This document shows positions 1-22,240 of a stretch of DNA of 64,000 nt, piece by piece. Numbering within the stretch: the stretch's first letter is position 1; each line of letters begins with the position of its first letter. The notes beneath the pieces are model-generated. The model was not told the DNA's origin. It saw nothing but the letters and a program-made list of their open reading frames with translations, and did not search any database. This DNA comes from Pardosa pseudoannulata (Eukaryota > Arthropoda > Arachnida > Araneae > Lycosidae), in NCBI GenBank assembly GCA_032207245.1, contig CM063502.1, positions 72,491,616-72,555,615 of the forward strand. The letters run 5' to 3'. Made by a program: the position numbers and the translations under genes.

Positions 1-851
1 GCAAGAGAATATTAGCTACTCTCTATTGAGCCATTGAATGTCGATTTTATTGAGGGAGCTGTCATAAAGTAAAGTCATAAAACCTTGATTTACGTTGAAA
101 CTAGAGCTCTTTTAGGTGCTTATGTTCTCAACCGGAAATTTCTAACATCTAGTCTTGAAATGTATGATGAAGAGTTGCATTACTTCGATATATTCAAAAA
201 AATATTCTTAATTTTTTTTCAAATGTACTTGTTTTGAGCCTAAAAGAACCTCTATGATTTTTTATGAAGAACCATTATCTCTTACTACTTGCAAATATTC
301 GTCCAAAAGACTTCCAAAGTATCTGTCTAAGAACGTAGTTGTTGAAAAAATATTCATCTAGTCTTCTTAAAATATAGGTTAATATAGACTTTTTCTAAAT
401 TTGAAGTAAGACTTTTCGTAATTTTATTATTTCTCTTATAGTCCAAGTATTTAAGATTTAAAAAAAAATTCTTTATCAATTACAAAAACACTAGTTAGAA
501 ATTTCAATTATGGCCTCGTACCCTCAAAAATACATAGTTATACCGTTTTAAAAGCATAAATTGACTTGTCTTTTATTCATTATTTTAGTTTCATAAGCCA
601 ACTGAACTAAAATCTGAAAAGCAGTATTTTGGAAAACTTTAAGTTTCGTTCTTTTTGTTTGCAATAAATATTTTTTAAATAATTTTGATATTTGCAATAT
701 TTTTCCAAAGATATTATAATCAATTTGAACATATGCTATCAACCTAAATAAATTATATTTATTTGTTTACTATGAAGAAAATATTTTGACTAAAATAAGG
801 ATCATGCTTCCAAAAATTAATTGAGTGAAGAATTTTAACTCTATATGAGCC
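1..851. other. AT-rich DNA, no gene seen
   Basis: AT-rich sequence with stops in all frames. The only ORF-like stretch (64 codons, minus strand, 548-742) has low-complexity K/I/L/F composition expected by chance. No repeat or RNA gene recognised. Confidence 0.7.
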
Positions 852-1154
852 TTTGTAGCTCACTCGGTAATGATGTCGAACACATTACTGGACGTTTGCA
901 CGTCTGAGACTCGAGTTGGCTAAATATCCAACATCTTTATTCATACCGACTGGGATGTAATAAATTCGGAGTCACAATATCCTTCAAGTTCAAATAATAC
1001 CGCTGGAGGTGGCTGGTAAATCCTGGGAAATTTGTTCGGTGCAAATTACGAGGAACCAGCGAGGATAGTGCTACTCTCGTCCGTTGCAATTCATTAGCTA
1101 CATGTGGTACCCTGGTGTTATTAAAGGAGTAAAAGCATTGCAGCGATATTTGGC
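852..1154 (+). repeat. tRNA-derived SINE-like unit, copy 1 of tandem pair
   Basis: The unit opens with a Pol III A-box-like stretch (TAGCTCACTCGGTAATG, from 856). About 50 bp further is a B-box-like stretch around GAGACTCGAGTTGG. This is the spacing of a tRNA-derived SINE head. The roughly 230-bp body contains GGAGTCACAATATCC and GAGGAACCAGC and ends in GCGATATTTGGC. The same sequence follows immediately as copy 2 with a 304-bp period. No poly(A) tail or target duplication was found. A tandem repeat with a tRNA-like segment is an alternative. Confidence 0.6.
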
Positions 1155-1155
1155 C

Positions 1156-1467
1156 GCTTTAGCTCACTCGGTAAAGACGTCGAACTTATAACTGGAGGTT
1201 TGCATATGTGAGACTCGAGTCGGCCAAATATTCAATATCTTTATAAATGGCATCTAGGACATATAGATTCGGAGTCACAATATCCTTCAAGTTCAAACAA
1301 TACCACTTTAGGTGACTGGTCATTCCTGGAAGACTTGTTCGATGCCCCTGCTTCTAAATTACGAGGAACCAGCTAGGACAGTGTTACTATCGTTTGTTGC
1401 AATTCATTAGCTGCTTGTGGTCCCCTGGTGTTACTAAATGAGTAAAAGTATTGTCGCGATATTTGGC
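1156..1467 (+). repeat. tRNA-derived SINE-like unit, copy 2 of tandem pair
   Basis: Second copy of the preceding unit, with the A-box-like TAGCTCACTCGGTAA at 1160 and the same 3' end at 1467. It differs from copy 1 by many substitutions and a short insertion in the middle (GCCCCTGCTTC, missing from copy 1), so the duplication is not recent. The shared end points show that a whole unit was duplicated head to tail. Confidence 0.6.
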
Positions 1468-4400
1468 ATTACAATATCTTTCTGTAATGCCAGCTATCTT
1501 TATTGGAAAGAAATTTTGAATTTCTTGCACCTTGTAGCGATTATGTAAGTTAATTTGAAAAAAACTTTAAGTTCTAGTGTAAAAGTTATTGCTTTTCATA
1601 TTTTCACAAATATCCATTATTCCTTAAGATTCATTTTATTTAATATGAATTACATAGAGTAAAAGGTGCTTCAAAATACACAAATTTTATTGCATTTTAT
1701 TGAGTATTGGAACAAATGAAATACTACTGTACTTTTTTTCCGTTTTAAACTATTATGAAGAATTTAGAAATATTGTTCTCTAAAGTATTGTATAAACTGT
1801 CATTAACTTTTCATTTGCATTCACTGACACCTTATTTACACTCATTAAAGAATTAAGAAACTACTACAATAACACCTATTTCGTATGAATAGAATTTAAA
1901 TAAAGAACCATTTTATGTTTTATATCAACCGCATGTTTTCACAGGAATTTTGATACATGTTTATGAGTTATGTTAATGAGTAATACTTTGTTAATTTCAT
2001 TTTACTTTATTTACATATATTAAATAAACAAGAAGCTATTATCCAAGCATTTACTTTGTTTCAATGTAATCAAGAAAGCTGACGGAACGTTTGAGGTTGT
2101 ATATCAACAGCATGTTTTTATGTATGACTGAAAGATTCTATAAACATCGGAGAAATTTTCTTCTAGTAGAATGTTGTGGGATGAAAAATGATACCAATAT
2201 TACTAGCTTTATATATTGTTCGTGTATTCCTCTTTGTTGCAAAGTAAGAGTGATATTTCTTGAGTTTTGAGGGTAGACTGAAATAAAAACTGAAAAAACA
2301 GCATTTTACGACAGGCAAAGCTTTCTTGGAAATCAAAATAAATTTTTCCATCCGTTGACAAGAGATTGGATGCATAACAGAGATGTAGCTTCCATTGCAA
2401 AGAGTGAAATAAATGGAACGTATTTCAGTCGGTAAAACGGGGAAGTGTCTTTATTTCGAACCCAGAATTCGAATGATGTACTATAAAGATAAATAGTAGA
2501 TGCAGTGCAGTAAAATCATGTTGACATGTTTTGCGGAAGCATGTATATATCATTTTACGTTGAGCAGGGATTGGTTGCGAGACGCCACGTAAATTTTTTT
2601 TGAAGCAAGTTACGGTTTACCAGAGCTGTGATCAGATCAGTCAAATAAAAATATAAACATACTTTTGATAAATTTAAATCTAAATTTGAAATTCATAAAT
2701 CTTATAACAAATGATTTTTCATATGCCTGAAGAAATTTAGAAATTTTGTTGTCTATATTTTTTTCATATATTTTATAAACACACTTATTCAATATATACA
2801 AATATTATATTAGTGAATACGAATTAAATATCATAGTATATAATTGGTCTTTATACTCAAAATTACATAATTAGAATATGAATAAGATAAATAATATTAT
2901 AACTTTCTGTTCTTTTTAGTGTTTTGCTGCATAAAACATTTTATTTTATTGAAACTACTTGAACATGCTGAATCTAATAAATTTCAAAATATGAAATATA
3001 TTTTGGGATGTATATAAGGCACATTTATGTTTTTTATTAATATTGTATAAATATTTAAGGTTTCGAATCAATAAGTTTTACTCTATCTTGTCTGAGTGAA
3101 AATTAATGTATTACGAAAGTGTGACACAAGTGCTAAATTTAAATCGTAGTGATAGGATTCAATACATTAATGTATCTAGATGAAATTATATAGCATGCAG
3201 ATATGAATTATTTAAAATATTATTTTTAAGCGTGTTACTTCGCAAACGACAGACTGAAAAATTGAACGAACAGTTGATATTGCATACCTGTATGGTATTA
3301 TGTATTAATGTATGGTATTATATATTAATCTATTTATTACCTCAAAATGCTAAAGTGAATAAAGCATCACCAATATTAACCCTCCGAGTGGAACACATCG
3401 AGGAAAAAAAAGTCTCCAAAAAATACGCTAAAGTTTTATTGTGTCAGCGACCAAAGTGTTCTATGATTTCTTACTCCACCCTTTGTCGACTAGATTTTGA
3501 AAAGGGAAATCCACCCTCGTTATTGTCCCTTTATTTCCGGTTATAGATATATGAATAGACATTATAGATTGTTAATTTTAAATAAACATAAAGCTCGTCA
3601 AGTTTCGAAGATCATCCCATATTAAATAATGGATTCTAAAAGTACGAATAAAAATATCTCTTAAGGTAACTATTTATATTTTTTACGAAAGTCATCCAAG
3701 ATATTCGAGTGTTGCAATTAGAGATACATCTGTTACCGCAAACGAAATTCCTCGAAATAGAGATTTTTAAAGCCATGAGAACGTCTCATCGTCTTTGTGC
3801 CTCAGGGAGTAGGGGTGCATCCCTCAATATATGTCAGTCAAAGAAGGGTGCAGTTCCTAAACAATCGACCTGACCCTCCTACCTCAAATCTCCATGGGGG
3901 AAAGCACTGGCAGAAATGTACAATGCATCCATTTTCGGAAAGTTTTTGGAGGTCGAAAATTGTACGTGCCAACCGCTTAGATTGTTAAATACTTTCATAT
4001 ACAGAATTATTGTACGAAAAGTTGCATACTAAGATAGAATTGGGGATATGTCTCTAAAGCTTAAGTATTGAACAAAAGTATCTAACCCAAATGCTCGCTC
4101 TTTGAATTATATTAATATTTATAATCATTATTGAATAGCTACAAAAAGGAGGACCTCACTGACTGATAAAATATAAATAGAAATAAGAACAAATTATTCA
4201 AAAGAGAGGTAAAAGCAATCGTATAAATATGAAACAAACTAAATATTCTTAAATTAAATCAGAATTTAGAATCAAAGAGATATTCACATGTATTCAACTG
4301 CTATAAAAATATTTCATTAGAAGTTCATCTTTAAATAAATCTGTAAGAAATTTATTCAGTACTAGAAGTATGTAGAACATATTAATATCGGACCAAAAAC

Positions 4401-4627
4401 AGACTAGTAACACACATTCTACGAGCATAAAAGGCAAGTTTAGTTAATGCAGTTCCTTAAAAAATCTCGAGAGCATTCTGAATAAATTCCAATAAAGAAA
4501 GCTTAACTGTACTTGTTATTTATAGAGTAAAAATATAAAACTTTTTAATAATCAATACTTCTGTAAATTGTTTGTTTGGAAAATCGGGTTGCAAGCATAA
4601 AGAGGGGGCAATGGGTGACGCAAAAAT
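1468..4627. other. AT-rich DNA, no gene recognised
   Basis: Mostly AT-rich sequence with no credible gene. Two weak reading frames (3232-3546 and 3797-3988, plus strand) have no recognisable motif. The part from about 3740 to 3990 is richer in G+C than its surroundings and may be an old repeat. TTAACCCTCCGAGTGG near 3376 resembles the end of a TTAA-target MITE, but I found no partner end. Confidence 0.6.
3290..3329. repeat. 20-bp direct repeat, two copies
   Basis: TGTATGGTATTATGTATTAA is followed directly by the same 20 bases with one change (G to A). This is a small tandem duplication inside AT-rich DNA. Confidence 0.85.
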
Positions 4628-4984
4628 ATGTATTTACCAGCAGTAAGATTAACGAGAATGATTTTCTTACTTCTGGGAATTTACGTGTGGAGAACTCCTG
4701 TGGAGATATTTCATCTAGATTGTTTTGTGTCCAAAGTGAATGATGAACTTGGGAAGCAGATTATTTGGGTCGTTATATCACGGATATTTTTGATATCCCA
4801 TGTTATTCTTTGCGGTCAAAATACTGACTCAAATAATGATTCAGCTATTTTACTCAAACAGTGCTATTTATTCAACAAAAGTTTCTGCAATCCACACCCT
4901 AATAGGGGACGAGAAAGGAATGAGGAAAGAAAAACAAAGCTGATTACTTATAATGAAATGCATTTATCCCCTGACCAAAATTAA
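4628..4984 (+). pseudogene. Tc1-family transposase remnant
   Basis: This is a relic of a DDE transposase of the Tc1/mariner superfamily, which cuts and pastes its own element at TA sites. The 118-codon frame contains VWRTPVEIFHLDCF at residues 20-33 and then IIWVVIS near residue 45. Both fit the segment after the first catalytic Asp in Tcb-like Tc1 transposases, where a WRTP block is followed by a W-A/V-I-S block. Upstream, the helix-turn-helix and the first Asp are absent. Downstream of about residue 60 the frame no longer resembles the family. The fragment covers well under a quarter of a usual transposase of about 340 residues, and the annotated ATG is not a real start. No terminal inverted repeats were found. 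Assignment rests on motif recognition by eye. Confidence 0.6.
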
Positions 4985-5074
4985 ACTACTGTGAACTAGC
5001 CTAGAGAAAAATGTGAGATAGAGTAATTCTCTAAGGAATTAACTTACAAAAGGAATTATTTAGAAATATAAAAT

Positions 5075-5459
5075 TTGACGATGTTTTATGAATCTTTTCT
5101 TGGCAGCTATAGTTTTTTTAATCATTTGAGCATTTGATTTTCATAGTTTACTTGTTTAAACTGCCGAACTTTCACTCACAGAACAGATAACTCTCAAACA
5201 TTTTGAGAAGAGACTTTGAAACGAGATTCATATATATGTCAGATATCCTGTAACATTGATATAAGTTCACTTTTACTGACACGTTGGAGTTCCAGAATGG
5301 TAAAATCTTGCATTCCACTCTAGGAATATTATGTCGTTAACTATCATAAGTTTTAAACTCGTTTCCTGTTATTAAATATATCATTTAAAGTGAATCCGAT
5401 TACCTTTCTAGCTTCAAAATAATATAATCATCGTTATCTCTCTGTCTCTCTCTCTGCAT

Positions 5460-5535
<76 letters not shown>

Positions 5536-6215
5536 TATATATATATATATATACATATACATATAAGCTGTAAGTCCTGTAACAGGTGGAAAACGACATT
5601 CAATCTAAACAATTGTTTCAAAAACATGACACTAGCATTCTACTTGTAGGCCGGTAAATGCACATTTGTGTGGATATAGCCGTAGTGTCTAAATACGACC
5701 GTTTCGTTTTGGACGGCTATTGCCGTCATGCCACATAGTGAACGTCTCTTTGACGGCTATAGACGCAAGTGTCTGTCAACGCCTTAATTACATAAACAAC
5801 TTTTCCACATGATACAAAGAAAAGTCAGGGAAACAACATTATGGTGTTTCAATATCGTGAAATTAATCAATTGTCAAATGTAATACTTTAAAGAGTTATT
5901 GAATAAAAGTATTGGTAAGAATGGAAGAAAGTGTATTTAGTATATTCTATAAAATGTATTTAACTACATATTGTAACTTAAACCACTATTGGATAATCTG
6001 GAGTGGAGTGATAAAACATGTCTTTTTACCATTTCGAAATGTTATACTTGAGAAAGAAAATAATTACAAACTCAAAGAATATGTACTGTAGCAATCATGT
6101 ACTAGAAATATACTGGTCATTTCCAAATACAATGGATGGATTAGTGGATTACAAATCTCCTTCTATATCCTATTAAATTTATTTTGCTTTATTTCATTTC
6201 TTAAGAGCCGATTAC
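5075..6215. repeat. Satellite unit 1
   Basis: First and most distinct full unit. Its (TA)n tract is at about 5459-5566. Private differences include GTCTAAATACGACC near 5686, where later units have AAAAACG, and CTTTTCCACATG near 5803. It shares AAAACGACATTC with unit 6. The sequence left of 5075 is unrelated to the unit end, so this is the left array boundary. Confidence 0.95.
5672..5765. repeat. GC-rich inverted-repeat cluster, present in every full unit
   Basis: Three copies of an ACGGCTAT motif in alternating orientation. GACGGC-TATT-GCCGTC (5712-5727) is a perfect 6-bp stem with a 4-nt loop. TATAGCCGT (5675-5683) pairs with ACGGCTATA (5753-5761) around it, so the segment could form a two-level hairpin or cruciform. 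The same motifs occur in all eight complete units and are the most GC-rich part of the unit. Function unknown; this could be a structural element or a protein-binding palindrome. Confidence 0.75.
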
Positions 6216-8571
<2,356 letters not shown>

Positions 8572-8955
8572 TTGACGATGTTTTATGAATCTTTTTTCTT
8601 TGCAGCTATAGTTTTTTTTAATCATTTGAGCATTTGATTTTCATAGTTACTTGTTTAAACTGCCGAACTTTCACTCACAGAACAGATAACTCTCAAACAT
8701 TTTGAGAAGAGACTTTGAAACGAGATTCATATATATGTCAGATATCCTGTAACATTGATATAAGTTCACTTTTACTGACACGTTGGAGTTCCAGAATGGT
8801 AAAATCTTGCATTCCACTCTAGGAATATTATGTCGTTAACTATCATAAGTTTTAAACTCGTTTCCTGTTATTAAATATATCATTTAAAGTGAATCCGATT
8901 ACCTTTCTAGCTTCAAAATAATATAATCATCGTTATCTCTCTGTCTCTCTCTCTC

Positions 8956-9049
<94 letters not shown>

Positions 9050-9727
9050 TTATATATATAATATACATATACATATAAGCTGTAAGTCCTGTAACAGGTG
9101 GAAAACGAAATTCAATCTAAACAATTGTTTCAAAAAACATGACACTAGCATTCTACTTGTAGGCCGGTAAATGCACATTTGTGTGGATATAGCCGTAGTG
9201 TCTAAAAACGACCGTTTCGTTTTGGACGGCTATTGCCGTCATGCCACATAGTGAACGTCTCTTTGACGGCTATAGACGCAAGTGTCTGTCAACGCCTTAA
9301 TTACATAAACAACTTTTCACATGATACAAAGAAAAGTCAGGGAAACAACATTATGGTGTTTCAATATCGTGAAATTAATCAATTGTCAAATGTAATACTT
9401 TAAAGAGTTATTGAATAAAAGTATTGGTAAGAATGGAAGAAAGTGTATTTAGTATATTCTATAAAATGTATTTAACTACATATTGTAACTTAAACCACTA
9501 TTGGATAATCTGGAGTGGAGTGATAAAACATGTCTTTTTACCATTTCGAAATGTTATACTTGAGAAAGAAAATAATTACAAACTCAAAGAATATGTACTG
9601 TAGCAATCATGTACTAGAAATATACTGGTCATTTCCAAATACAATGGATGGATTAGTGGATTACAAATCTCCTTCTATATCCTATTAAATTTATTTTGCT
9701 TTATTTCATTTCTTAAGAGCCGATTAC
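8572..9727. repeat. Satellite unit 4
   Basis: Full unit with a (TA)n tract at about 8959-9077 broken by an AAAATATATTATA patch. It carries a distinctive variant near 8590 (CTTTTTTCTTTGCAGC in place of CTTTTCTTGGCAGC) and an extra CT step before the (TA)n tract. Confidence 0.95.
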
Positions 9728-17262
<7,535 letters not shown>

Positions 17263-17606
17263 TGACACGGACGTGTGGTTAAGACATGGAAGACACATTT
17301 ACTTTCGTATATAAAAATTTCTTTATTGTAATCCTTCTGTCCATGTCCTAGATATTTAGATATCCTTTGTTATCAGTTTTCTATGACTAGCGTGAAGGAT
17401 GATACCAGCCCATTTTCCTGTCTAGAATTGAGTTTTTTTGGCATTGCTACCTAAGCAAATCTTCTTGTCTACTTTCGCGTCAGCTTCTTTACTCCGTATA
17501 ATTCCGCTCAACGGTGTGTTCTTCGCCTATTACGTTAAAGTTAATTTCCAACTATTTCTAATTATAATTCGCTTAAATCTTAACCCCCATCTTTAAATCT
17601 GCCACA
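17263..17606 (-). mobile_element. LTR-like element (probable solo LTR), family 1 copy A
   Basis: A 344-bp segment bounded by TGACACGG on the plus strand and CTGCCACA at the other end, i.e. TG...CA limits on either strand. On the minus strand it has a TATA-like GAATTATACGG, and about 165 bp later an AATAAA signal (complement of TTTATT at 17332-17337), about 70 bp before the 3' end. This order is that of a retrotransposon LTR. It aligns along its whole length with 62210-62546, sharing blocks such as GCATTGCTACCTAAG, GTAATCCTT and CAGCTTCTTTACTC. Both copies have microsatellite DNA directly at their ends. No internal coding region or partner LTR is present. A non-LTR 3' end is the alternative. 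Confidence 0.55.
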
Positions 17607-17738
<132 letters not shown>

Positions 17739-19028
17739 GATAATATTTGAAAACATATACAGTCAAACCTCAGAATGAAGAAATCTCTAAACTGGAAATT
17801 TTGCTTACGATGAAAGAAAACAGTTTCCCCGTGAGGTTGAATTGGGAAATTATAATAACTAAATAGTGTAATACAAACATGGAGGCAACCTTATCCATTT
17901 TAAGACTAAGGAAGTATGGACCAAATCAACATCAAGTGTAAATCATCAGTGGCACTTAGATATTTAGATCCACATAGATGAAGTTTATCACTTTTACAAA
18001 ACTCTGCATGTAAGGATGACATGTTGAGTCTAGGAAAGGTCATGTGCCGCCATGGCAAGCTATTGTCGTTTATATATTTGAATGAAAGTTGTTAAAGAGT
18101 GTACAAATATTAAGTAAATAAAATATAGATTAATATTATAACATATTAAGTAACTTCTTTGTTTTAAGTAATTACTTTTTCCAAAATTCATTTTAGTATT
18201 TTTTTTTTGTTGGTATGTTTTCGAATACCAATTTCGGATAACCCGATAACATGTATTCCTCCTTCCCTTTGAATTAACCATTAGATAGGGTCAACTGTAT
18301 ATGTTAGAACTCAATAACGACATAAATATATATTAAATTTATCGACTAATTTCCTTGTATTGTATTAAAAATAAAAGTAAAATTAATAAAAAATGAAAAA
18401 AATAAAATAAAATTTAGACAATATATTACATTTGAAACCCATAATTTAACCATTACGATCTTAAGCTTAGAATTATAGACATCTTCTCCAAAAAAGGCAT
18501 ATTTTTTTTATCTGTATATTTTTATCTAATAGTTATCTAGAATAATGGGTGGATTTATTTCAAATAAGAGAAGCATATTTCAAGCATTTTCTGTTGAAGG
18601 AATGTACAAACACGTATTATTATGTGCTTCAGAATTTTTTTTTTACCATCAAATATATAAACTTTAACAAAAGTATATTTATAATAACACTTTTTAATAC
18701 AAATCGATTAAAAAACTAAAACTTCAAACAAAAAATTTCCCAGTCAACTTAATATAAAAAATTTTAGGTTCGACGTTATAACTCTTAAATACTTTTTTTG
18801 CAAAACCATATTACAATACCGGTTATAAATTTATAATGAATTTAAAGATTTAATAATCGTTTGATTGTAATTTTCAATGACTTAATCTAAAAATGGAAAA
18901 TAAATTTTTAATATATAATCATTTGAAGACATGCAATTGACATTTACTTTAATAAATTTATATTTTTACATTTATTTTCATTTTAAGGTTTTTATTTTTA
19001 TTTTAAAGTTGTAGCTCTGTTATACTTC
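17739..19028. other. AT-rich DNA, no gene seen
   Basis: No credible ORF or repeat recognised. A 73-codon minus-strand frame at 18060-18281 is lysine- and tyrosine-rich chance sequence. Confidence 0.65.
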
Positions 19029-19381
19029 AGAATATTATCATTTTATAGATCTACGAATTTTATTTTATGCCTATCCACAACTTACCGAGTTAATGAGCGA
19101 GTGACCTAATTTGCCTATTTTAAGATTTAAATATTTATGTATAATTATAAAGATATTTTTTAAACCATTGCTTATTTTTAACAAAGGAATGTATTTATAT
19201 ACCTTAACTTTCCTAAGTATCAATGTTCTAAAGCTTTATTTTTCAATAAATTTAAAAGAAACTTACATACAACTATGTTTCTAAATCTTGTCTCCTTTTC
19301 CAGTTATGTTTAAAGTATTGAATGTTTATAGCTGTTAGAGAAAATCTGAAGACATTATCGCCTCAAATCAATCAATATCTA
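19029..19381. repeat. Direct repeat, copy 1 of 2 (543-bp period)
   Basis: About 350 bp nearly identical to 19572-19924. Shared blocks include GCCTATCCACAACTTA (19069 and 19612) and GAGCGAGTGACCTAATTTGC. Very few differences mean a recent duplication. Confidence 0.9.
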
Positions 19382-19384
19382 AAT

Positions 19385-19575
19385 TTCTATTAATCAGCTA
19401 TAAATATTATGAATCTTTTGTAGAAACATATTGAAGCTTTAAAGTTTTATATTACAAATTTCAATGGTTAATAATTATAATAAATAAAAATTTAAAAAAA
19501 ATTATAATCCAATTATGATGCATGTATTTATAATCTCGTGAACTATTATGAAATAGCATTAGGTACTACTGTGAT
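19385..19575. repeat. Dispersed repeat, related to 28383-28577
   Basis: The spacer between the two direct repeats matches a segment 9 kb away in the same orientation. Shared blocks are ATAAATATTATGAA, CTTTTGTAGAAA and ATTAGGTACTACT. By eye it is diverged but collinear for about 190 bp. No coding potential. Confidence 0.8.
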
Positions 19576-19924
19576 ATTATCACATTATAGATCTACTAAT
19601 TTTTATAATATGCCTATCCACAACTTAACGAGTGAATGAGCGAGTGACCTAATTTGCCTATTTTAAGATTTAAATATTTATGTATAATTATAAAGATATT
19701 TTTTAAACCATTGCTTATTTTTAACAAAGGAATGTATTTATATACCTTAACTTTCCTAAGTATCAATGTTCTAAAGCTTTATTTTTCAATAAATTTAAAA
19801 GAAACTTACATACAACTATGTTTCTAAATCTTGTCTCCTTTTCCAGTTATGTTTAAAGTATTGAATGTTTATAGCTGTTAGAGAAAATCTAAAGACATTA
19901 TCACCTCAAATCAATCAATATCTA
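19572..19924. repeat. Direct repeat, copy 2 of 2
   Basis: Second copy of 19029-19381, collinear to its end at ATCAATCAATATCT. The main changes are at the left edge (GTGATATTATCACATTAT) and isolated substitutions. Confidence 0.9.
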
Positions 19925-20923
<999 letters not shown>

Positions 20924-21112
20924 CATATAGGAATAATTATAAATATACATTGGTTCTCCCTACGAAAAAGCAATGGAACTCACTAAAGAAATAAAAAAAA
21001 TATAATTAATTCCAGATCCTTTATCAGTTTACTAACGAGTAAATCATCTAAAATATTTTTGAAACTATATGTATTACTAATAGTTTTCATACATTTCCAT
21101 GTCTCATTAAGC

Positions 21113-21676
21113 TGTAGTTTTAAAACTAGTTTTTAATAGATACAAATTTAGGATCGATATACTACTTTTTGAGTAATTCTTTGAGTAAATATATTGGCAT
21201 AGTATCTATCTATCTATTCTTTATAATGTCACTGAATTGTTATCACCTTATGTGTTTTTTACCTACATATGATCTATTATCCACATCTGTTGTATATTCA
21301 TGGCATTATGAACTTGATATAGTGAAAAAAAACGTGAGCATTGTAGAAAGTTAAACTTACTAATTTCAGGGCTAAATAATATACCATTATTTCTTTCTCA
21401 ATTTCTATTCTGTGACCTCCTTTCCTCAAATTTCTTACTATAGTGAAATAAAACTTTAACCTTATTTTTAAAGGATTTAGTATAATTTCCATATCTTTAG
21501 GATACTGTCAACGGCCACTATTCAGTACCATAACTTTTTGAACCTCATTAAAGTACTTCCTTCTTAAGGAATTAGGAAGCCGGTATACTTTATGACTCCT
21601 AATTAAGTAAAATATTGTTTAGTAGAGGGAAAGAGTTAGTAATCTACGCATTTAAGAATAAGATCTAATCTGTGGC
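21113..21676. repeat. Diverged tandem repeat, copy 1 (564-bp period)
   Basis: Starts near CTGTAGTTTTAAAACTAG and aligns with 21677-22240. Shared blocks include TTTTAATAGATA, CCCATTATTTCTTT-like and TCTGTGACCTCC/TCTGTAACCTCT. On the minus strand both copies keep a short similar frame (IRLKFYF / IRLHVYF, LRKGGHRI / LRKRGYRI), although neither exceeds 75 codons. This may be coding ancestry or simply common descent. Confidence 0.75.
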
Positions 21677-22240
21677 ACTGTGTTTAAATCTAGTTTTAAT
21701 AGATATAAATTCAGTTTCAAGTTACTCTAACAAAACTGTGCTATATCCACTTATTTGAGGTTTTAATAAACATCTTACTACATTCTCCATTCGCCACTTA
21801 GGTTTTCGTTTTTATTTTCGCAGTTATATTTTACTCTTATTATCATGAGATTATAAACTTGGTAGAGAGAAAGTACTTTGGAGTTGTAAATAGTCAAACT
21901 GACTAACTTTAGAGATACATAATATCCCATTATTTCTTTTTAAATATGTAACCTTTATTCTGTAACCTCTCTTTCTCAAACATCTTTTCATAACGAAATA
22001 AACATGTAATCGTATTTCTAAAAGATGTGGAATATCTTGCAAGACCTTCAAACAGCAGCGTATTATATTAATCAGCACTGATTATAGAATCGTGGCATAG
22101 TCTTATTGAGCTTAATTAAAGTGCCTGCTGTTTTATCCGCATTAAAACTAATTCATTAATTAAAATACTATTTAATTTTGCTCTGCGATAATGTAAGTGA
22201 GTTACTTGAGATAAGAATACAATCTAAGATGCTGTAATGT
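21677..22240. repeat. Diverged tandem repeat, copy 2
   Basis: Starts at TGTTTAAATCTAGTTTTAAT and is collinear with copy 1 to its end (AGATAAGAATACAATCTAAG against TAAGAATAAGATCTAATC). Divergence is substantial, so this is an old duplication. Confidence 0.75.

Noticed and set aside
3797..3988. 63-codon plus-strand frame in a GC-richer patch
   Set aside because: No motif, no recognisable start context, and short enough to occur by chance.
3376..3990. Third TTAA-type MITE starting TTAACCCTCCGAGTGG
   Set aside because: No matching inverted end followed by TTAA was found downstream.
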